DNA of 64,000 bases from Bacillus sp. NTK034 (GCF_017303275.1 NZ_JAFKOJ010000003.1:310001-374000), one strand, 5' to 3'. Positions 1-8,722 are shown, numbered from the stretch's first letter. Program-made: numbers and translations. Notes: generated from the sequence alone by a model not told the origin.

Positions 1-420
1 AATCATATAGACCAGATAACTGCCTGAAGAGTGAATTTCAATTACTTCTTCAGGGGTAATCCCATTATGTGCCGCAACAAAATCAAGATCCGGCCCAAAT
101 TTCCCGCCATAGCAAACCGGGATCTCAACGATTTGAGGTTCCGGCAAATCATTTTCCTTCAGCTCTTCAATAAGCGGTTTTATCAGTGAACACACGAAAT
201 CAAACGGGAGCTGTCCGTTTGAAAGCTGAAAGGCCTCAATTGGATTATAAAAAATGGTTACAGTTGTGTAAGCAGGTATGTATTCAATCATCCATTCGGG
301 AGGATGTTTTTCGAGAAAGGCAGTCAGCGACTGAACTTTCTGATGTGTTTCCAGGCTGATTTCTGTCCCAAGCTCAATAAGAACAGCGTCATCCCCCAAG
401 GGGTGTAAAGTGTATCTCAT
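1..420 (-). CDS. pxpB: 5-oxoprolinase subunit PxpB (KipI family), N-terminal 140 residues
   Basis: This is the N-terminal part of a reverse-strand gene that runs off the left edge. The start ATG is at 420. The reading frame opens with MRYTLHPLGDDAVLIELG and contains the GGKFGPDL stretch (about residues 106-113) that is characteristic of the KipI/PxpB family. In this family PxpB works with PxpA and PxpC to cleave ATP-dependently the 5-oxoproline that forms from glutamine and glutathione. In B. subtilis the homologue was first described as KipI, an inhibitor of the sporulation kinase KinA. Because the gene is cut, I cannot see whether pxpC follows. The family call is firm; whether it also acts on a kinase is unknown. 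Confidence 0.9.
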   Translation of the reverse strand, partial: MRYTLHPLGDDAVLIELGTEISLETHQKVQSLTAFLEKHPPEWMIEYIPAYTTVTIFYNPIEAFQLSNGQLPFDFVCSLIKPLIEELKENDLPEPQIVEIPVCYGGKFGPDLDFVAAHNGITPEEVIEIHSSGSYLVYMI

Positions 421-755
421 GATTTCACCAGCTTTCATAGTATATTTGTTGACCTGAGGAATAAAATATTATTCGGTAATAATAAATATTCATTTTCGTT
501 CAGAAGAAATACATACAATATTCTTTCCTAAAAAAAGGTAAAGTCATGTTTTTTAACGCTAGAACGAAAAAATTTATTAGTAAAGTTATATATTTATGCA
601 ATGTCCCCAGCTAAAGAATATAATATTCTATAATAGACTGAAAATTCTATTTGTGCAAATTATTCTTTTAGCAGGCGAACCAATATCTTCAAAGTTTATT
701 TGGTCCATCATTTTGGGAATAGAGGAGGTACATTACCATTTAGGGAGAGATCAAA
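421..755. other. AT-rich intergenic region between divergent genes
   Basis: This stretch separates the divergent pxpB and HEPN-CBS genes and must hold both promoters. It is very AT-rich. An open frame of 66 codons at 596-796 has no ribosome binding site and overlaps the next gene, so I do not call it. I see no structured RNA or clear repeat here. Confidence 0.6.
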
Positions 756-1478
756 TTGGAAGAAGCTATAGAAAAAAACTTATCAGAAAGGTTTGAGGCT
801 GCCTTTAACCGTATTCACAAGGCCTTAAAACAATCTGCTAAAAACGCCAGAACAGATAAATTTTATAAACTTATAGAAATACAGAAAAATCATTCGCTGA
901 TTCGATTATACGAAGAAGATTTGCACCAGTTTGCCAAGCTGCGAAATGCTATTGTTCATGAAAAAATAGACCTTGATTACTATATTGCGGAGCCTCATTT
1001 CAAGACGGTAGAGAAGATTGAAAGAATTGCCGGCTATTTTGAAAAGCCTAAAACCGCCCTCTCCATAGCTGCAACCCCGGTATTTTATTTCTATGAAGAT
1101 GGCAAGCTAACTGATGTACTGGCCATCATCAACAAATTTTCACACTCCCAATTCCCGATTTACTCGAGAAATGACGAATACTCATGGATATTAACTTCTG
1201 CGGATATCGTGAAATGGATGGCTGAGCACTTTACTGAAGAAACAATCCAGTTGAAAAAGGTGAAAATAAAAGAGCTTTTCAACAAGAAATCAAAACATAA
1301 AATCTCTTTTGCCGGCAAGGATACATCTATCTTTGAATTAGAGGATACATTTGAGGAATCCAGAAATAAAAATGAAAAGCTTGAAGGGATCATTGTTACC
1401 GAGAATGGAAAGCCGACTGAAAAACCAAAAGGCATGATTACAGCCTGGGACCTCCTGGAAGCCGATTCCGAAAATTAA
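756..1478 (+). CDS. HEPN-like domain fused to a CBS-domain pair
   Basis: The protein has 240 residues. The start is TTG at 756, chosen because AGGGAGAG lies 6-7 bases upstream. Residues 1-95 are helical and contain RNAIVH (Arg63 to His68), which fits the R-x4-6-H signature of HEPN nuclease-like domains. Residues from about 99 to 236 look like two CBS motifs, which in other proteins bind adenine nucleotides and gate an attached domain. The gene stands alone between a divergent pxpB and the queCDE riboswitch, and it ends at its own terminator. A toxin-antitoxin partner such as a MNT-type nucleotidyltransferase is not visible next to it. The CBS assignment is fairly safe; the HEPN assignment rests on one motif plus the helical context. 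Its biological role is unknown. Confidence 0.75.
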   Translation: MEEAIEKNLSERFEAAFNRIHKALKQSAKNARTDKFYKLIEIQKNHSLIRLYEEDLHQFAKLRNAIVHEKIDLDYYIAEPHFKTVEKIERIAGYFEKPKTALSIAATPVFYFYEDGKLTDVLAIINKFSHSQFPIYSRNDEYSWILTSADIVKWMAEHFTEETIQLKKVKIKELFNKKSKHKISFAGKDTSIFELEDTFEESRNKNEKLEGIIVTENGKPTEKPKGMITAWDLLEADSEN

Positions 1479-1483
1479 AACGC

Positions 1484-1516
1484 AAAAAAGTGCAAGCAAT
1501 AGCTGCACTTTTTTTT
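1484..1516 (+). terminator. Rho-independent terminator after the HEPN-CBS gene
   Basis: The arm AAAAGTGCA is repeated inverted as TGCACTTTT after a loop of about nine bases, and it runs into eight T residues. Confidence 0.8.
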
Positions 1517-1619
1517 GGAATAGTTAAACTTTTTTGCTGTATATATTAAAACCTTCTAAAATGCCAATAAAGATGATAATATTAACTGATAGTTCAATAG
1601 CAAAATCCGTGTACACGGT

Positions 1620-1653
1620 AGAGGTTCTAGCTACCCTCTTTAAAAAACTAAGG
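1620..1653 (+). promoter_or_regulatory. preQ1 class I riboswitch aptamer
   Basis: The sequence AGAGGTTCTAGCTACCCTCT followed by TTAAAAAACTAAGG matches the compact preQ1-I aptamer: the P1 stem GAGG/CCTC, the conserved loop with TTCTAGCTA, and the A-rich tail that folds back as a pseudoknot. It sits 60 bases ahead of queC. The expected logic is that preQ1, the end product of this pathway, turns the operon off. Confidence 0.92.
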
Positions 1654-1690
1654 AAAACAGGTCTGCTTTCTTAGTGGTCCTGTTTTTCTA
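1653..1690 (+). terminator. Expression platform (terminator) of the preQ1 riboswitch
   Basis: AAAACAGG and CCTGTTTT form a stem followed by a T-rich run just before the queC ribosome binding site. The aptamer tail ACTAAG can instead pair with CTTAGT inside this stem, which gives mutually exclusive structures of the kind used for transcription attenuation. Confidence 0.75.
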
Positions 1691-1710
1691 TTTTAAAGGA
1701 GAATATTAAT

Positions 1711-2370
1711 ATGAAAAATGATAAAGCGATCGTTGTGTTCAGCGGCGGCCAGGATAGTACAACTTGCTTATTCTGGGCAAAGGAACGTTTTGCAGAAGTG
1801 GAAGCAGTCACTTTTAATTATAATCAGCGTCATAAGCTGGAGATAGAATGTGCACAGCAAATAGCAAAAGAGCTGGGGATCAGGCACCATATTCTGGATA
1901 TGTCCCTATTGAATCAGCTGGCACCAAATGCACTGACCCGGGATGAAATTGAAGTAAAGGACGGAGCGGAAGGCGGGCTGCCATCCACATTTGTGCCTGG
2001 GAGAAACCTTTTATTTCTGTCATTTGCAGGTGTCCTGGCCAGTCAGACTAATGCAAAGCATATTATAACCGGGGTGTGTGAAACAGATTTCAGCGGCTAT
2101 CCTGACTGCAGAGATATGTTTATAAAATCATTGAATGTCACACTTAATCTATCAATGGATGCCCAGTTTGTAATCCATACACCTTTAATGTGGCTTAACA
2201 AAGCTGAGACATGGAAGCTGGCAGATGAATTAAATGCCCTTGAATATGTGCGTGAGAAAACCCTGACATGCTATAACGGAATTCCGGCTGATGGCTGCGG
2301 TGAGTGTCCTGCATGCCATTTAAGGAAAAATGGCCTTGAAGAATACCTCAAAGAAAAGGAGGAGCTTTAA
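1711..2370 (+). CDS. queC: 7-cyano-7-deazaguanine synthase QueC
   Basis: QueC converts 7-carboxy-7-deazaguanine to preQ0 with ATP and ammonia, a cytoplasmic step of queuosine synthesis. The 219-residue protein has the normal length. Residues 11-16 are the PP-loop SGGQDS that binds ATP. Cys187, Cys196, Cys199 and Cys202 form the C-terminal zinc site (CGECPAC core). The ATG at 1711 follows AAAGGAG at 1695-1701. It is the first gene of queCDE, with 3 bp before queD, and it is controlled by the preQ1 riboswitch upstream. Nothing looks damaged. Confidence 0.96.
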   Translation: MKNDKAIVVFSGGQDSTTCLFWAKERFAEVEAVTFNYNQRHKLEIECAQQIAKELGIRHHILDMSLLNQLAPNALTRDEIEVKDGAEGGLPSTFVPGRNLLFLSFAGVLASQTNAKHIITGVCETDFSGYPDCRDMFIKSLNVTLNLSMDAQFVIHTPLMWLNKAETWKLADELNALEYVREKTLTCYNGIPADGCGECPACHLRKNGLEEYLKEKEEL

Positions 2371-2373
2371 GCC

Positions 2374-2850
2374 ATGTACGGTTTCAGGATTGTTGAAAAA
2401 CTGCAGAAAATTAATGAGGATATTAAACCCGATCAGCTGAAATACCATCATAAGCGTGTAATGGTCAGCAAGGAATTCACTTTTGATTCAGCCCATCATC
2501 TGCATTGCTATGAAGGCAAATGCAAAAACCTGCATGGGCACACATACAAGGTGATTTTTGGCCTAAGCGGATTCGTGGATAACAGAGGGTTAATGATTGA
2601 TTTCGGAGACATTAAAGAAATCTGGAAAAACGAAATTGAAATATTCCTTGACCACAAGTATCTGAATGAAACGCTGCCGCCAATGAATACGACCGCAGAG
2701 AATATGGTTGTCTGGATTTATGAAAAAATGGCAGAAAGCCTCCAAAACAGAAAAGAGCAATATAGCGGTGCAAGAGTCGAATTTGTGCGCCTTTTTGAAA
2801 CTCCTACAAGCTATGCGGAAGCAAGAAGGGAGTGGATGGAGGTTGAGTAA
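2374..2850 (+). CDS. queD: 6-carboxytetrahydropterin synthase QueD
   Basis: QueD converts 7,8-dihydroneopterin triphosphate to 6-carboxy-tetrahydropterin, the first committed step of the queuosine pathway. In the 158-residue protein the zinc ligands are probably His41 (AHHL), His54 and His56 (LHGH), and Cys50, four residues before His54, fits the catalytic cysteine. The N-terminal extension of about 30 residues is usual for Bacillus QueD. The ATG at 2374 lies three bases after the queC stop behind AAGGAGGAGC, so the two are cotranscribed. The gene overlaps the start of queE by 8 bp. Confidence 0.95.
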   Translation: MYGFRIVEKLQKINEDIKPDQLKYHHKRVMVSKEFTFDSAHHLHCYEGKCKNLHGHTYKVIFGLSGFVDNRGLMIDFGDIKEIWKNEIEIFLDHKYLNETLPPMNTTAENMVVWIYEKMAESLQNRKEQYSGARVEFVRLFETPTSYAEARREWMEVE

Positions 2851-3574
2851 AGTTCCTGTTCTCGAGATATTTGGGCCGACCATTCAGGGTGAAGGGATGG
2901 TGATCGGCCAGAAAACGATGTTCGTCCGTACAGCAGGATGTGATTATTCGTGCAGCTGGTGTGATTCCTCCTTTACCTGGGATGGAAGTGCAAAAGACAG
3001 CATCCGCCAGATGGAGCCGGATGAAATCTGGAAGGAGCTCAAAGAGCTTGGCGGCGATGGATTTTCCTTTGTGACAATATCCGGAGGTAATCCTGCTCTT
3101 TTAAAAAATTTGAGTGAATTCATTTCTTTGCTGAAAGCGGAGAAAATTAAGATTTGCCTGGAAACTCAGGGAAGCCGATGGCAGGATTGGTTTTATGAAA
3201 TTGATGAACTGACCCTTTCCCCAAAACCGCCAAGCTCAGGCATGGATACAGACTTTGATGTTCTCGATTATATTGTGAATAATCTTCAGACCAAAAGAAA
3301 GGCTGGCCAGCAGTTCTCACTGAAGATTGTTGTTTTTGATGATAAGGATTATGAGTATGCAAAAAACGTTCATAAGCGCTATCCCGGTGTTCCGTTTTAT
3401 CTGCAGGTGGGAAATGATGATACCGTTACAGCTGATGATCGAAATTTGCTGCAGAGATTGCTTGACAAATATGATTGGCTAATTGAAAAAACGATACATG
3501 ACAGTGATTTGAAGGATGTGAAAGTACTTCCGCAGCTGCATACCTATGTATGGGGCAATAAGCGCGGAGTATAA
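2843..3574 (+). CDS. queE: 7-carboxy-7-deazaguanine synthase QueE (radical SAM)
   Basis: QueE rearranges 6-carboxy-tetrahydropterin to 7-carboxy-7-deazaguanine. I chose the TTG at 2843 because it gives a 243-residue protein beginning MSKVPVLEIFGPTIQGEG, the standard length in Bacillus; the longer open frame from 2708 only reads through queD. AAGGGAG lies about 11 bases upstream. Cys33, Cys37 and Cys40 form the CX3CX2C cluster motif that binds the 4Fe-4S cluster. The gene overlaps queD by 8 bp. The fourth gene often found here, queF, is absent, so preQ0 reduction must be encoded elsewhere. Confidence 0.95.
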   Translation: MSKVPVLEIFGPTIQGEGMVIGQKTMFVRTAGCDYSCSWCDSSFTWDGSAKDSIRQMEPDEIWKELKELGGDGFSFVTISGGNPALLKNLSEFISLLKAEKIKICLETQGSRWQDWFYEIDELTLSPKPPSSGMDTDFDVLDYIVNNLQTKRKAGQQFSLKIVVFDDKDYEYAKNVHKRYPGVPFYLQVGNDDTVTADDRNLLQRLLDKYDWLIEKTIHDSDLKDVKVLPQLHTYVWGNKRGV

Positions 3575-3619
3575 CATAAATAAACCCCGCATCAAAGGAT
3601 GCGGGGTTTATTTATGTTA
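3572..3619 (+). terminator. Terminator after queE, perfect 22-bp stem
   Basis: A perfect 22-bp inverted repeat (3572-3593 and 3598-3619) encloses a four-base loop. The left arm starts with the queE stop codon itself. The GC core CCCCGCATC lies next to the loop and the lower stem is AT-only, so the right arm supplies the T-rich tail. The symmetry means it could stop transcription from either side. Confidence 0.9.
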
Positions 3620-3724
3620 AGTATATACAACAATTTATGTCAGATTCCGGGAAATATATGATATTATACGTTTGAACTTAACATTACATAAGTGCTGTAA
3701 ATTTCGATAGATAGGGAGAGTTAG

Positions 3725-4831
3725 ATGACAGATAACACTATTATTCGGTTTAATTCCGTTACTAAAAGATATGATAATGACCCGCCAGTTTTAAAGGATG
3801 TCAGCTTTGAAATTGAACGCGGGAAGTTCTATACCCTTTTAGGGCCATCGGGCTGCGGGAAAACGACCATATTGCGATTGATTGCCGGCTTTACTGAACC
3901 TTCTGAGGGGGACATTTATTTTAATGGAAGAATAATAAATAATGTTCCAGCCAACAAAAGGCAAGTAAATACTGTTTTTCAGGATTACGCTCTATTTCCG
4001 CATCTGAATGTGTATGAAAATATTGCATTCGGCTTAAAAATCAAAAAAATGAAGAAAGCGGATATTGAGAAGAAAGTTAAAGAAGCGTTAAAATTTGTGA
4101 ACCTTGAAGGCTACGAAAATCGTGAAATTAAAGAAATGTCAGGGGGACAGCGACAGCGTGTTGCCATCGCGCGTGCGATTGTCAATGAACCAGAGGTTAT
4201 TCTCCTGGATGAACCTTTGTCTGCACTTGATTTAAAGCTGCGGACCGAAATGCAATATGAACTGAGGGAACTGCAGAGAAATCTGGGCATTACGTTTATT
4301 TTTGTCACACATGACCAGGAAGAAGCTTTGGCCATGTCAGATGAAATTTTCGTGCTTAACAGCGGAAGCATCGAGCAAAGCGGAACTCCTACTGATATAT
4401 ATGACGAGCCGATTAATCGTTTTGTAGCAGATTTTATTGGGGAATCCAATATTGTTGCCGGAACGATGATCCAGGATTATCAGGTAAAGTTTGCCGGCAA
4501 ATTATTTGAGTGTGTTGATGGCGGCTTTGAGCCAAATGAAGATGTTGAGATCGTCATCCGGCCTGAAGATCTGGCTATTACCGCACCGGAAGATGGGAAA
4601 CTGAAAGTGAAAGTTGACTCACAGCTCTTTAGGGGAGTCCACTATGAGATCAGCTGCTATGACAGCGATGACAATGAGTGGCTGGTCCATTCAACCAAAA
4701 AGGCGACAGTCGGGGATCAAATTGGCCTTCATTTCGACCCCGAAGCAATACACGTCATGAGACATGGGGAAACAGAAGAGGAATTTGATAAGCGTCTTGA
4801 AGCTTATGAAGAGGGAAGCCATGAGAACTAA
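3725..4831 (+). CDS. potA: Spermidine/putrescine ABC transporter ATP-binding protein PotA
   Basis: This 368-residue protein is the ATPase of a polyamine importer. The Walker A motif GPSGCGKTT is at residues 40-48, the signature MSGGQ at 138-142 and the Walker B core VILLDE at 158-163. The last 130 residues form the TOBE regulatory domain typical of PotA-type subunits. AGGGAG sits just upstream of the ATG at 3725. It heads potABCD, overlapping potB by 11 bp. The substrate call comes from the conserved four-gene arrangement with a PotD-type binding protein. Confidence 0.93.
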   Translation: MTDNTIIRFNSVTKRYDNDPPVLKDVSFEIERGKFYTLLGPSGCGKTTILRLIAGFTEPSEGDIYFNGRIINNVPANKRQVNTVFQDYALFPHLNVYENIAFGLKIKKMKKADIEKKVKEALKFVNLEGYENREIKEMSGGQRQRVAIARAIVNEPEVILLDEPLSALDLKLRTEMQYELRELQRNLGITFIFVTHDQEEALAMSDEIFVLNSGSIEQSGTPTDIYDEPINRFVADFIGESNIVAGTMIQDYQVKFAGKLFECVDGGFEPNEDVEIVIRPEDLAITAPEDGKLKVKVDSQLFRGVHYEISCYDSDDNEWLVHSTKKATVGDQIGLHFDPEAIHVMRHGETEEEFDKRLEAYEEGSHEN

Positions 4832-5624
4832 TTCCCGCAACTTTTATTTAATTCCTTATGTCCTGTGGATTGCTCTCTTTGTTGTAGCTCCATTGCTTCT
4901 AGTTCTGTATTATTCTTTTTTTGATATTGAAGGGCAATTCACTTTGGAGAATTATAGAAAGTTCTTTACACCCGTTTATTTAAAAATGACCCTAAGCTCC
5001 TTTTGGTATGCCTTTTTAATTACATTATTTTCATTGCTGATCGCTTATCCGACGGCCTATTTGCTTACTAAGACTAAACATAAGCAGCTGTGGCTCTTAT
5101 TCATTATCCTGCCATCGTGGATTAATTTGCTTTTGAAAGCTTATGCTTTTCTGGGCATCTTTGGTACATATGGGGCAGCGAATGCTTTTTTGGATGCGAT
5201 GGGAATAGGGGGCAGGCAAATTCTGTTCACTGATTTCAGCTTTATCTTTGTGTCGGTATATATCTTCCTTCCTTTTATGATTTTGCCGATATTTAATTCT
5301 TTGGATGAACTGAATCCAACCCTTCTTGATGCTTCCAATGATTTAGGCGGGTCTTCCTGGGTAACATTTAAACGTGTCATTTTTCCATTGACACTTGATG
5401 GGGTAAAAGCGGGATGCCAGATCGTCTTTATCCCTGCACTGTCTTTATTCATGCTGACAAGGCTGATTGCAGGAAACCGTGTCATCACTCTTGGAACAGC
5501 CATTGAACAGCATTTCCTTGTGACACAGGACTGGGGAATGGGCTCGACCATTGCTGTATTCCTGATTATCGCAATGGTAATCATTATGTTGCTGACAGGC
5601 CGAAGAAAGCGGGGGATCTTATAA
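4821..5624 (+). CDS. potB: Spermidine/putrescine ABC transporter permease PotB
   Basis: This is one of the two membrane subunits of the polyamine importer. The start ATG at 4821 follows GAGGGA and gives 267 residues; an upstream in-frame codon at 4764 would only read through potA. About six membrane helices are visible. The EAA-type loop that contacts PotA appears in the region reading [12 protein letters not shown]. It overlaps potA by 11 bp and potC by one base (TAATG), which indicates translational coupling. Confidence 0.92.
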   Translation: MRTNSRNFYLIPYVLWIALFVVAPLLLVLYYSFFDIEGQFTLENYRKFFTPVYLKMTLSSFWYAFLITLFSLLIAYPTAYLLTKTKHKQLWLLFIILPSWINLLLKAYAFLGIFGTYGAANAFLDAMGIGGRQILFTDFSFIFVSVYIFLPFMILPIFNSLDELNPTLLDASNDLGGSSWVTFKRVIFPLTLDGVKAGCQIVFIPALSLFMLTRLIAGNRVITLGTAIEQHFLVTQDWGMGSTIAVFLIIAMVIIMLLTGRRKRGIL

Positions 5625-6427
5625 TGAAAAAGAACAGGAAATGGCCGGCGTTTTATTTGGCTTTTATTTTTATCATCCTGTACGCCCCGATTTTTTACTT
5701 GATATTTTATTCATTCAACAGCGGAGGGACCATGTATCAATTCGAAGGCTTCACCTTGGATTGGTATCGGGAGCTGTTTGCTGATAGCCGATTGCTCATC
5801 ATTGTCCTTAATACCGTTATTATTGCCCTTTTATCTGCAGCTATTTCGACGATTATTGGAGTAGCTGGAGCACTTGCCATTGCCTATGCCAGAAAACGCA
5901 GAGTGAAAAACACGCTTCTTTCACTGAATAATGTGCTGATTGTCAGTCCGGATGTCATTATTGGAGCCTCGTTTTTGATTCTGTTTACAATGATCGGGCT
6001 TAAGCTTGGATTTGTATCTGTTTTGCTTGCACACATAGCATTTAGTGTTCCAATTGTCGTGCTGATGGTTTTGCCTAAAATAGAGGAAATGAGCTCATCC
6101 ATGATTTATGCAGCCATGGATCTTGGGGCAAGCAGGTTTGATGTGCTCACTAAGGTCATTCTCCCTTATATTACTCCTGGAATTTTCGCTGGCTTTTTTA
6201 TGGCCCTGACGTATTCCCTCGATGATTTTGCCGTAACTTTCTTTGTTACAGGCAACGGCTTTACCACTTTGTCTGTTGAGATTTATTCACTGGCAAGACG
6301 GGGAGTTTCTTTAAATATCAATGCTTTATCTGCTTTGCTTTTCCTATTTACAATCATTCTCGTTACTGGCTATTACTTTATTACGAAACGAAATGAGAAG
6401 CCGAATGGAATGGGGGTAAGGCAATGA
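5624..6427 (+). CDS. potC: Spermidine/putrescine ABC transporter permease PotC
   Basis: This second permease has 267 residues and about six membrane helices. The cytoplasmic coupling loop reads YAAMDLGASRFDV, close to the matching loop in PotB. The start codon shares one base with the potB stop and the stop shares four bases (ATGA) with potD, so the four proteins are made as a coupled set. It would form a heterodimeric channel with PotB. Confidence 0.93.
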   Translation: MKKNRKWPAFYLAFIFIILYAPIFYLIFYSFNSGGTMYQFEGFTLDWYRELFADSRLLIIVLNTVIIALLSAAISTIIGVAGALAIAYARKRRVKNTLLSLNNVLIVSPDVIIGASFLILFTMIGLKLGFVSVLLAHIAFSVPIVVLMVLPKIEEMSSSMIYAAMDLGASRFDVLTKVILPYITPGIFAGFFMALTYSLDDFAVTFFVTGNGFTTLSVEIYSLARRGVSLNINALSALLFLFTIILVTGYYFITKRNEKPNGMGVRQ

Positions 6428-7497
6428 AGAAGCTTGTTCAGGCGCTCGCTGCCGTTTTAATTGTTTCATTTGCCTTGTTGTACATCGTTTTAAGGCTGAA
6501 TTCCTCCCAGGGCTACACAAGCGGCAATACTTTGACCATTTTTAACTGGGGCGACTATATAGATGCAGAGCTGGTGGAAAAGTTCGAACAGGAAACAGGC
6601 ATAAAAGTCATCTATGAGACATTCGATTCCAATGAAGCGATGATGACGAAAATTGAACAGGGCGGCACAGCTTATGATATTGCTGTTCCATCTGAATATG
6701 CTATTGAAAAAATGAAAGAGGAAGACCTTTTATTGCCGGTCGACCATTCGAAAATTCCGAATCTGAAATATATAGATCAGCGTTTTATGGACCTGCCTTT
6801 TGATTCGGGGAACAAATATTCGATTCCCTATTTCTGGGGCACAGTTGGAATTCTTTATAACACGGATATTTTAGGAGATAAAAAAATCACAAGCTGGAAT
6901 GATTTATGGGACCCTGAATTTAAGAATCAGATCCTGCTGATAGACGGGGCAAGGGAAGTAATGGGCATGGGTCTCAACAGTCTTCATTATTCCCTGAATG
7001 ACAAAAATACAGACCATTTGATCGAAGCTAAAGAAAAGCTCGATCGTCTTACACCTAACATTAAAGCTATTGTGGGTGACGAAATCAGAATGCTGATGGA
7101 AAATGATGAAGCCGGCATTGGCGTGGTATGGTCAGGTACGGCACAGGAGCTTATGTGGGAGAAGGATAATCTGGAATATGTGCTTCCGAATGAAGGCTCC
7201 AATCTTTGGTTTGATAATATGGTCATCCCTAAAACTGCCAAAAATCCGGAAGCGGCCCACCAGTTCATGAATTTTATCCTTGACCCGGAAAATGCGGCAC
7301 AAAATACAGAATACGTTGGATATTCAACGCCGAATAAAGAAGCACTGAAATATATGGACGAAGAAACAATCTCAGATGAACGATTCTATCCGGATGAAGA
7401 AATGACAGCCCGGCTGGAGGTATATGAGAATCTGGGAAAAAGGATGCTTGCTTATTATAATGAGCTTTTCCTTGAGTTTAAAATGCATTCAAAGTAA
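6424..7497 (+). CDS. potD: Spermidine/putrescine-binding protein PotD, membrane-anchored
   Basis: This extracellular substrate-binding subunit has 357 residues. The mature part begins near LTIFNWGDYIDAEL, the usual PotD opening. The N-terminus has one hydrophobic helix (about residues 5-24) and no cysteine, so there is no lipobox; the protein is probably held by an uncleaved signal anchor rather than lipid. It overlaps potC by 4 bp and is followed by a strong terminator. Polyamine specificity is inferred from the family. Confidence 0.92.
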   Translation: MKKLVQALAAVLIVSFALLYIVLRLNSSQGYTSGNTLTIFNWGDYIDAELVEKFEQETGIKVIYETFDSNEAMMTKIEQGGTAYDIAVPSEYAIEKMKEEDLLLPVDHSKIPNLKYIDQRFMDLPFDSGNKYSIPYFWGTVGILYNTDILGDKKITSWNDLWDPEFKNQILLIDGAREVMGMGLNSLHYSLNDKNTDHLIEAKEKLDRLTPNIKAIVGDEIRMLMENDEAGIGVVWSGTAQELMWEKDNLEYVLPNEGSNLWFDNMVIPKTAKNPEAAHQFMNFILDPENAAQNTEYVGYSTPNKEALKYMDEETISDERFYPDEEMTARLEVYENLGKRMLAYYNELFLEFKMHSK

Positions 7498-7500
7498 TGT

Positions 7501-7529
7501 ACTGCCAGGATTAATTCCTGGCAGTTTTT
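7501..7529 (+). terminator. Terminator after potD
   Basis: ACTGCCAGGA and TCCTGGCAGT form a perfect 10-bp stem with a five-base loop and a five-T tail. Confidence 0.92.
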
Positions 7530-7583
7530 GCATTGGAACTGATTAAATGATTCAGGGAATACTAGCCAAAAGGAGGATGGAAA

Positions 7584-8357
7584 ATGAAAATATTCTTCAG
7601 CATATATTTATTGATTTTTTCATTCGCAAGTATAGGAACTCACACAACTTCTGCCCCAGTAAAACCTGAATTGGCGATTGTCATTGATGATCTTGGAAAC
7701 AACATGAAGGGAACAGCAGAAATGATGGAGCTTCCGGTGACCTTAACGGTTGCCATCATGCCTTTCATGCCAACGACAAAAGAAGATGCACAACTGGCAA
7801 GCAAAAATGGGCATGAAGTGATCGTTCATATGCCGATGGAGCCGAAAAGAGGAAAGAGGAGCTGGCTTGGGCCTGGGGCCATCACAACAGATTTAACCGA
7901 TGAAGAAATCCGCCGCAGGGTGGAGAGTGCCATTAAAGAGGTGCCTCATGCGGTCGGGATGAATCACCATATGGGTTCAAGAGCCACTGAAAATGAGCGG
8001 GTCATGAGAATTGTCCTGGAAGTATGCAAAGAACACGGATTATTTTATCTCGACAGCAAAACAACCGGCAAAAGTGTAGTCGGGAAACTGGCGAATGAAT
8101 TGGGTGTACCATATGTTGAAAACAATATTTTCTTTGATGATATCTACACTACTGCCCATATCACAAAACAGGCAGACAGACTCGCTGAAAAACTGGTGAA
8201 AAATGAACGCATCATCGCAATCGGCCATGTTGGCATCACAGGAACAAAGATGGTAAATGTGCTTAAAGAGTATATACCTGTTTATAAAAAGAAAGCAGAA
8301 ATAGTGCCGCTGTCAGAACTGATTCCAGGCTATGAACTTATTGACGAAGGACCTTGA
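7584..8357 (+). CDS. Exported divergent polysaccharide deacetylase family protein
   Basis: This 257-residue protein has a signal peptide of about 24 residues and belongs to the divergent polysaccharide deacetylase (YibQ-like) family. The hallmarks are AIVIDDLGNN near residue 31, the VIVHMPMEP segment with a metal-type His, GMNHHMGS and FYLDSKTT. The family fold is that of NodB-like carbohydrate esterases, but its substrate is not established. The ATG at 7584 follows AAAGGAGG with ideal spacing. It is a monocistronic gene after potD, with a composite repeat behind it. I am sure of the family and unsure of the activity. Confidence 0.87.
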   Translation: MKIFFSIYLLIFSFASIGTHTTSAPVKPELAIVIDDLGNNMKGTAEMMELPVTLTVAIMPFMPTTKEDAQLASKNGHEVIVHMPMEPKRGKRSWLGPGAITTDLTDEEIRRRVESAIKEVPHAVGMNHHMGSRATENERVMRIVLEVCKEHGLFYLDSKTTGKSVVGKLANELGVPYVENNIFFDDIYTTAHITKQADRLAEKLVKNERIIAIGHVGITGTKMVNVLKEYIPVYKKKAEIVPLSELIPGYELIDEGP

Positions 8358-8400
8358 ACTAAAGCTTAAGCTCCTGATCAGATGAACTTCCACTAAAAAC

Positions 8401-8584
8401 CGCCACGTCCTGTGGCGAACGTTGAAGCCAGCACATCCTGTGCAAGTCCGACAGGCATATGACGAATCACGCAGGAAACCTTCCAAAGCAAGCTTTGGTC
8501 GGGCGATGTATCCGTTGACGAAGCGTTCCTTGTCCTAATTTCTGGAGTGATTTGGCTTATGACCCGAGGGGCTAGGCGCTGGAG
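8401..8584 (+). repeat. Composite intergenic repeat, copy 1
   Basis: The element starts with the small hairpin GCCACGTCCTGTGGC and has a related hairpin GCACATCCTGTGC about 27 bp later. It continues with TTTGGTCGGGCGATG and TTCCTTGTCCT and ends with CGAGGGGCTAGGCGCTGGAG. The same blocks in the same order and orientation occur at 60941-61263, and the end block occurs inverted at 48121-48142. It lies in untranslated space after the deacetylase gene and I find no coding sense in it. Confidence 0.75.
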
Positions 8585-8635
8585 ATAGATGCAATCTTTC
8601 CACAGAGGGATTCACACTGTTCCATCCTATTAATA

Positions 8636-8667
8636 AAAGCTGCAAGCCTGGTGTGGTTTGCAGCTTT
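8636..8667 (+). terminator. Hairpin, probable terminator
   Basis: AAAGCTGCAA pairs with TTGCAGCTTT around a 12-base loop. The tail is only weakly T-rich, so termination is likely but not certain. Confidence 0.55.
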
Positions 8668-8722
8668 GTTCATGGTGTGTAATAAAACGGTGTAATGGTG
8701 AAATACGGTTTAAATCCTAAAA

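Noticed and set aside
596-796. 66-codon frame upstream of the HEPN-CBS gene
   Set aside because: No ribosome binding site, overlaps the next gene in another frame, and has no recognisable sequence.
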